DNA of 64,000 nucleotides from Alviniconcha marisindica. Lineage: Eukaryota > Mollusca > Gastropoda > Provannidae. This document shows positions 48,671 through 64,000 of this stretch, one piece after another (position 1 is the stretch's first letter; each line of letters begins with the position of its first letter). The notes beneath the pieces were generated by a model. That model did not search any database. It saw only the letters and a program-made list of their open reading frames with translations, and had not been told where the DNA came from. Made by a program: the position numbers and the translations under genes. The stretch is from NCBI GenBank assembly GCA_018857735.1, contig JABMCL010000713.1, positions 2,201,001-2,265,000 on the forward strand. The letters are read 5' to 3'.

Positions 48671-48810
48671 TGTAGACATTTATTCAGCAAAATGTTGTTT
48701 TAAGTGTGTGCGTGTGAGTGAGAGAGAGAGAGTTGGTTAGGAGCTCTGTAGTTATCTCAGATCTGTAATGCACTAAGTCTTAGTGGCTTGAGAATATCTT
48801 TGATGGACGC

Positions 48811-48811
<1 letters not shown>

Positions 48812-48865
<54 letters not shown>
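48812..48865 (+). repeat. (AC)n microsatellite
   Basis: About 27 AC units, followed by two copies of agaaaaagagagaatgcagt. Confidence 0.9.
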
Positions 48866-48867
<2 letters not shown>

Positions 48868-49424
48868 AAAAAGAGAATGCAGTCACTTACGAAAAATAAC
48901 AACACAAAATCCTGTGCACACAGAAAAAGAGAGAGAATGCAGTCTTACGAAGAATAACAACACAAAATCCCGTGTTTCTGGCTCAAGAAAGGAGCCAGGT
49001 CTTTACGAAGCATTATTTTTAGTACTTGATTTCAGCTGAATATCAGGAGTTGCTTTTCAATCGAGTGAACCGTTAGGATATCATGACACGAGTAAAATGA
49101 AAATCACTAATTAGAAGGGTCATGTATAGCATCATCCCATCCCTACTGTAATTAAAATTAAAATTAAAAATGTTTTTTTCTTGCACAACTCGAGCGAGAA
49201 AACGTGTAAACATTGACACTGCTGTCGTTTAGTATCTTGTATTTTTTTAATTTATTTTTAACTGATGGATTAATTACTATTGGAAGATTTTTTTTAGAAA
49301 GTGACAGACATATTACTGTTACAACATGTACTGGAAACGGATTCAGGCGTGCAAGTGTACTAATTACTACACCAACGAATCGGTTCAGAAATACTTGCAA
49401 CTGATGAACAACAATGAGAACTTT

Positions 49425-49805
49425 CCTCTCCAGGGTCACCTTTCTATGCTGACTTTTATTTCAGTATCTGTTCTACCCCCGTGTTACCGCAGTAGCACGT
49501 AAAAAGATCTCGGTCATTCTGCCAAAAAGTGCAGGTGGCAGGTTACAGCTAAACACGCATGCACCTTACGTATGTGGCTTAATTTATATGAAGTGATGGT
49601 TCATGGTTGTATGGTGTACACAGAACGCGCCGAGACGGCAGCAGTTTCATGTGGCATCAGCCATGTCAGCGCTATAAGTACACCACTTCGGTGAATATTC
49701 AGAAACGCTATTCACTCATGTAGAATCGCATGCGAGCGCGATGATTCTGATCGAGAGCGGAGAATAGCGCTATATTATAAAAGCATCAACAACTAAGCTG
49801 TACAG
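49425..49805 (-). mobile_element. SINE copy, diverged
   Basis: Reverse complement of the 60.17-60.57 kb SINE body: cccccgtgttaccgcagtag, aagtgcaggtggcaggttac and the agaatagcgctat tail are recognisable. The head side (left) is too diverged to show clear tRNA boxes. Confidence 0.75.
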
Positions 49806-49989
49806 ACTGTCCACTTAACGTTAAACACATTCTTGCACCCGTGGTCTTGAGATGACAACACTCACCATCCACCACCACAATTTTTCAACACGTGACGGCA
49901 ACAACCACACCACCATGCAGATTGCTGTTTACCTTCGCAAGGAGTGACCTTTTGCTGGTAAATATGATGAAAGACTATGAAAAACTGAC

Positions 49990-50860
49990 GATCAAAGCGA
50001 AGGCGATGCCACAGAAATTGGGACGGTCACACTGAGGATACTATGAAGAATAGGATGGTCACATTGAGGATACCATGAAAACTGGGACGGTCACATTGTC
50101 ATTGAGGAGACCATGAAAACTGAAACGGTCACATTGTCAGTGAGGATACCATGAAAACTGGGACGGTCACATTGTCATTGAGGATAATAATATGAAAACT
50201 GGGACGGTCACATTGTCATTGAGGATATCATGAAAACTGGAACGGTCACAATGAGGGCAATGCCATAGAAACTGGGACGGTCATATTGAGGATACCATGA
50301 AAACTGGGACGGTCAAAGTGAGGGTGATGCCACAAAAACCGGGACGGTCAAACTAATGGTGATGCCATAGTAACTGGGACGGTCACATTGAGGATGGTTC
50401 CATAAAAAAATGGGACGGTCAAAGTAAGAGCGATGCCACAGGGCGGTCAACTTTAGGGTGATGCCATAGAAATAGAACGGTCAAAGGGCAATGCTATGGA
50501 AACTGGGACGGTCAAAGTGGGGATGATGCCATATAAATTGAACGGTCAAAGGGCAGTGCTATGGAAAATGGGACGGTCAAAGCGGGGGTTATGTCATACA
50601 AATTGGGACGGTCAAAGTTATACCATAGAAATCGGGACGGTCAAAGTTGGGAATCCATGAAAACTAGGACGGTCAAAGAGGGGGCAACGCCACGAAAGCT
50701 AGGACGGTCAAAGTGGGGAAGCCATGAAAACTAGGACGGTCAAAGAGGGGGCAACGCCACGAAAGCTAGGACGGTCAAAGTGGGGAAGCCATGAAAACTG
50801 GGACGGTCAAAGTGAGTTAGATGCCGCAGACACTGTGACGGTCAAAGCATGGGTGATGCA
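49990..50860 (+). repeat. ~40-bp repeat 'gggacggtcaaagt'
   Basis: About 22 degenerate units (gccatgaaaactgggacggt / caaagtgaggatgat), irregular in length. Confidence 0.88.
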
Positions 50861-51299
50861 ATGAAAATAATGAATGAATTTGGATCCCTACCCATCTACC
50901 TACCCCTCGTCGCTTCTCGAGTTTTCGAGTTCGGGTTCGAGTTCAAATTCCCTCCGCACGAAATAACACTCACTCATTATATCAGACATGGAAGGACTAA
51001 TTGTTCAGAACTTTCAAACTAGGAACACCCAAAATGGCCGAATTTCGTCATCTCATTATTTAAAGTTTGGCCGTCCAGATTTTATACCGCCTCACTCTTT
51101 CATTCATTCATCCATTCATTCAATCATCCACTCATTATATAATAATTATGTGCATATTGTACCGGCTAGGTGGACATGATTATTTTGATTATCAATATGA
51201 CCGGGGCGATAATTATATGCCTCGCTTTCGTGGATTTTTAGGTATCAACAGGAAATTCGAGGAGAATGAGACAGCATTGCTGAAAGTTACGTAGCTTAA

Positions 51300-51859
51300 T
51301 GACGTCAACAGTTCAGCTTTAGAGATTATCTTGTTGACGTGCCAGACATTCCACGATGTTCCGAATCACGTGCCAGACATTCCACGATGTTCCGAATCAC
51401 GGTCGATGAAATCGGATCATCGACATCACAAACACTTCACAAAAGCAAACCGCGTTTTGCCGACAGTTTACGTCATCCCATGCCGGACACACGAAGCGTG
51501 CTGATGAAATTGCACAGCTGACGTCATAGACTGTCAGTGGCGTACGCGAGGCAGTTGGGTATGCTGACGAAATTTCGCTGATGCCGATTAAGAGCTCTCC
51601 TTGACGTCAATCAGTTCTGTTTAGCGATGAGCTTACACCGTTGACGAGAAATCACAGCCCTGGCGGAGTCATATAAAATACTTAGACACCAAACAGGTGT
51701 GTCAGTGAAGCACAGCTTACATCACTGACGTCACACATACACATATACACTGACACGCACGCACGCAACGCACGCGCGCACGTACGCACGCACACATGCA
51801 TGCACGCACGCACGCAGCACGCGCGCACGCACGCACGCACGCACGCACACACACACGGT

Positions 51860-51891
<32 letters not shown>

Positions 51892-52078
51892 CAACACAAC
51901 ATACGTAACCACTTAACACACACACACAAACACAAACTACACACACTCATACACACACACACACACACATACACCACCCACATACACACCCACAAAACCC
52001 CCCCCCCCCCCCCACACACACACACACACACCCCGCCCCTCCCCCACCCCCCACACACCACGCCCAGGCAGACTGACG

Positions 52079-52081
<3 letters not shown>
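51300..52081. promoter_or_regulatory. Cluster of TGACGTCA (CRE-type) palindromes
   Basis: Perfect TGACGTCA at 51300-51307, 51519-51526, 51602-51609, 51726-51733 and 52074-52081, with near matches at 51335 (TGACGTG) and 51468 (TTACGTCA). CREB/ATF-family factors bind this octamer (established). A 31-bp direct repeat containing CACGTG lies at 51339-51400. Functional use is inferred only. Confidence 0.45.
51745..52050 (+). repeat. (ACGC)n / (AC)n / C-run tract
   Basis: Simple-sequence block immediately downstream of the EF-hand stop codon, i.e. its 3' UTR or flank. Confidence 0.9.
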
Positions 52082-63342
<11,261 letters not shown>

Positions 63343-63600
63343 CTGTTAAGGGTGGGGTGACGGTGGTGGTGGTGGTGGGGGGGGGGGGAGGAGGGTAGGG
63401 AGGAGGAGGAGGATGGGGTTGGGAGGTGGTGGTGGGGAGGAGTGGGGGGGGGGGTGGATGGAGGGTGGCAGGGGTGGGGGAGGAGGTTAGGAGGAAGAGA
63501 AGGAGGGCAGGGGGTTTGGAGGTGGTGGTGGTGGGGAGTGGATGGGGGGGTGGAGGTGGGGGGGGTGGGGGGGAGGGAGGGAGGGTAGGGAGGAAGAACA
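63343..63600 (+). repeat. G-rich low-complexity region upstream of the 63342 acceptor
   Basis: On the minus strand this is a 250-nt C/T/A-rich stretch serving as a very long polypyrimidine-type tract. Confidence 0.8.
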
Positions 63601-63715
63601 CGACACTCAAAGTATAATCGATTTTGTAAAGTAATGCCATCTAAAAAAAACTTTTAAAAAAACTAAAGGAAAATGAATGCTAGCGTTCTAAAACTAGATC
63701 AACACATGAAAGGTT

Positions 63716-63823
<108 letters not shown>

Positions 63824-64000
63824 AACCGCTATATATTATGACGTAAATAGGTGTTGTTTTTAAACTTTTATGTGTTTGAAAAAGAACGCTACTGATCATA
63901 TCGTTCCTTCATTTTAACCTTTTATGCGTTTGGATTTATAATGTCATCCAATTTTGACGTCATTGCGTCACGCCTATTTCACCTATGACAAAACACAACT

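Larger units (their letters stand above)
39048..48690 (+). other. Probable long 3' UTR of WASF / convergent intergenic region
   Basis: No convincing coding exon follows the WASF stop. The stretch holds unique AT-rich sequence (39.05-40.1, 42.0-43.2, 43.5-44.5, 45.0-45.6 and 45.8-48.1 kb) between arrays at 41.0-41.9, 43.3 and 44.6 kb. Two polyadenylation-type signals with GU-rich downstream sequence are candidate ends (43561 and 48665). Transcription to the distal one would give a UTR of about 9.6 kb. This is inference; no splice or transcript data are available. Confidence 0.4.

Overview
The window looks like nuclear DNA of an invertebrate animal, most likely a gastropod mollusc. The evidence is a multi-exon WAVE/SCAR gene, very dense microsatellites and minisatellites, a tRNA-derived SINE, and a dispersed repeat carrying the 'gactgggcataaaacaccaa' tail, which I associate with molluscan genomes. 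There is no bacterial-style gene packing. Most long open frames are read-through of tandem repeats.

Layout. Positions 1-31.9 kb hold no gene I can name. They contain AT-rich unique DNA, long (CT)n and (AC)n tracts, about nine minisatellite arrays, a 222-bp TTAA-flanked MITE, and a few candidate exons (11.28, 13.38, 13.52 and 20.44 kb) that I cannot join into a gene. Positions 31.95-39.05 kb hold a complete seven-exon plus-strand coding region for a 639-residue WAVE-family protein. It has an N-terminal WAVE homology domain, a basic stretch, a Gln-rich and Pro-rich linker, and a C-terminal WH2-central-acidic module. All exon phases agree. Positions 39.05-52.08 kb are a long 3' UTR/intergenic stretch with more arrays and a reverse-oriented SINE copy. 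Positions 52.08-63.34 kb are the last six exons of a minus-strand gene for an EF-hand protein that I do not recognise. Its phases also agree, and its 5' end lies beyond the window. The two genes are tail to tail.

The most unusual feature is how the introns are built. In both genes several intronic minisatellites are serial copies of the adjacent splice junction: the exon end plus donor at 57.7 and 56.5 kb, and acceptor-side sequence, in some cases with exon start, at 55.4, 53.3, 36.4 and 33.7 kb. Each creates a row of decoy splice sites beside the real one. The same architecture at 11.3, 13.4 and 20.4 kb is why I list candidate exons there. Also notable are five perfect TGACGTCA palindromes within 0.8 kb at the 3' end of the EF-hand gene, and an all-CT strand bias of long dinucleotide tracts in the left half.
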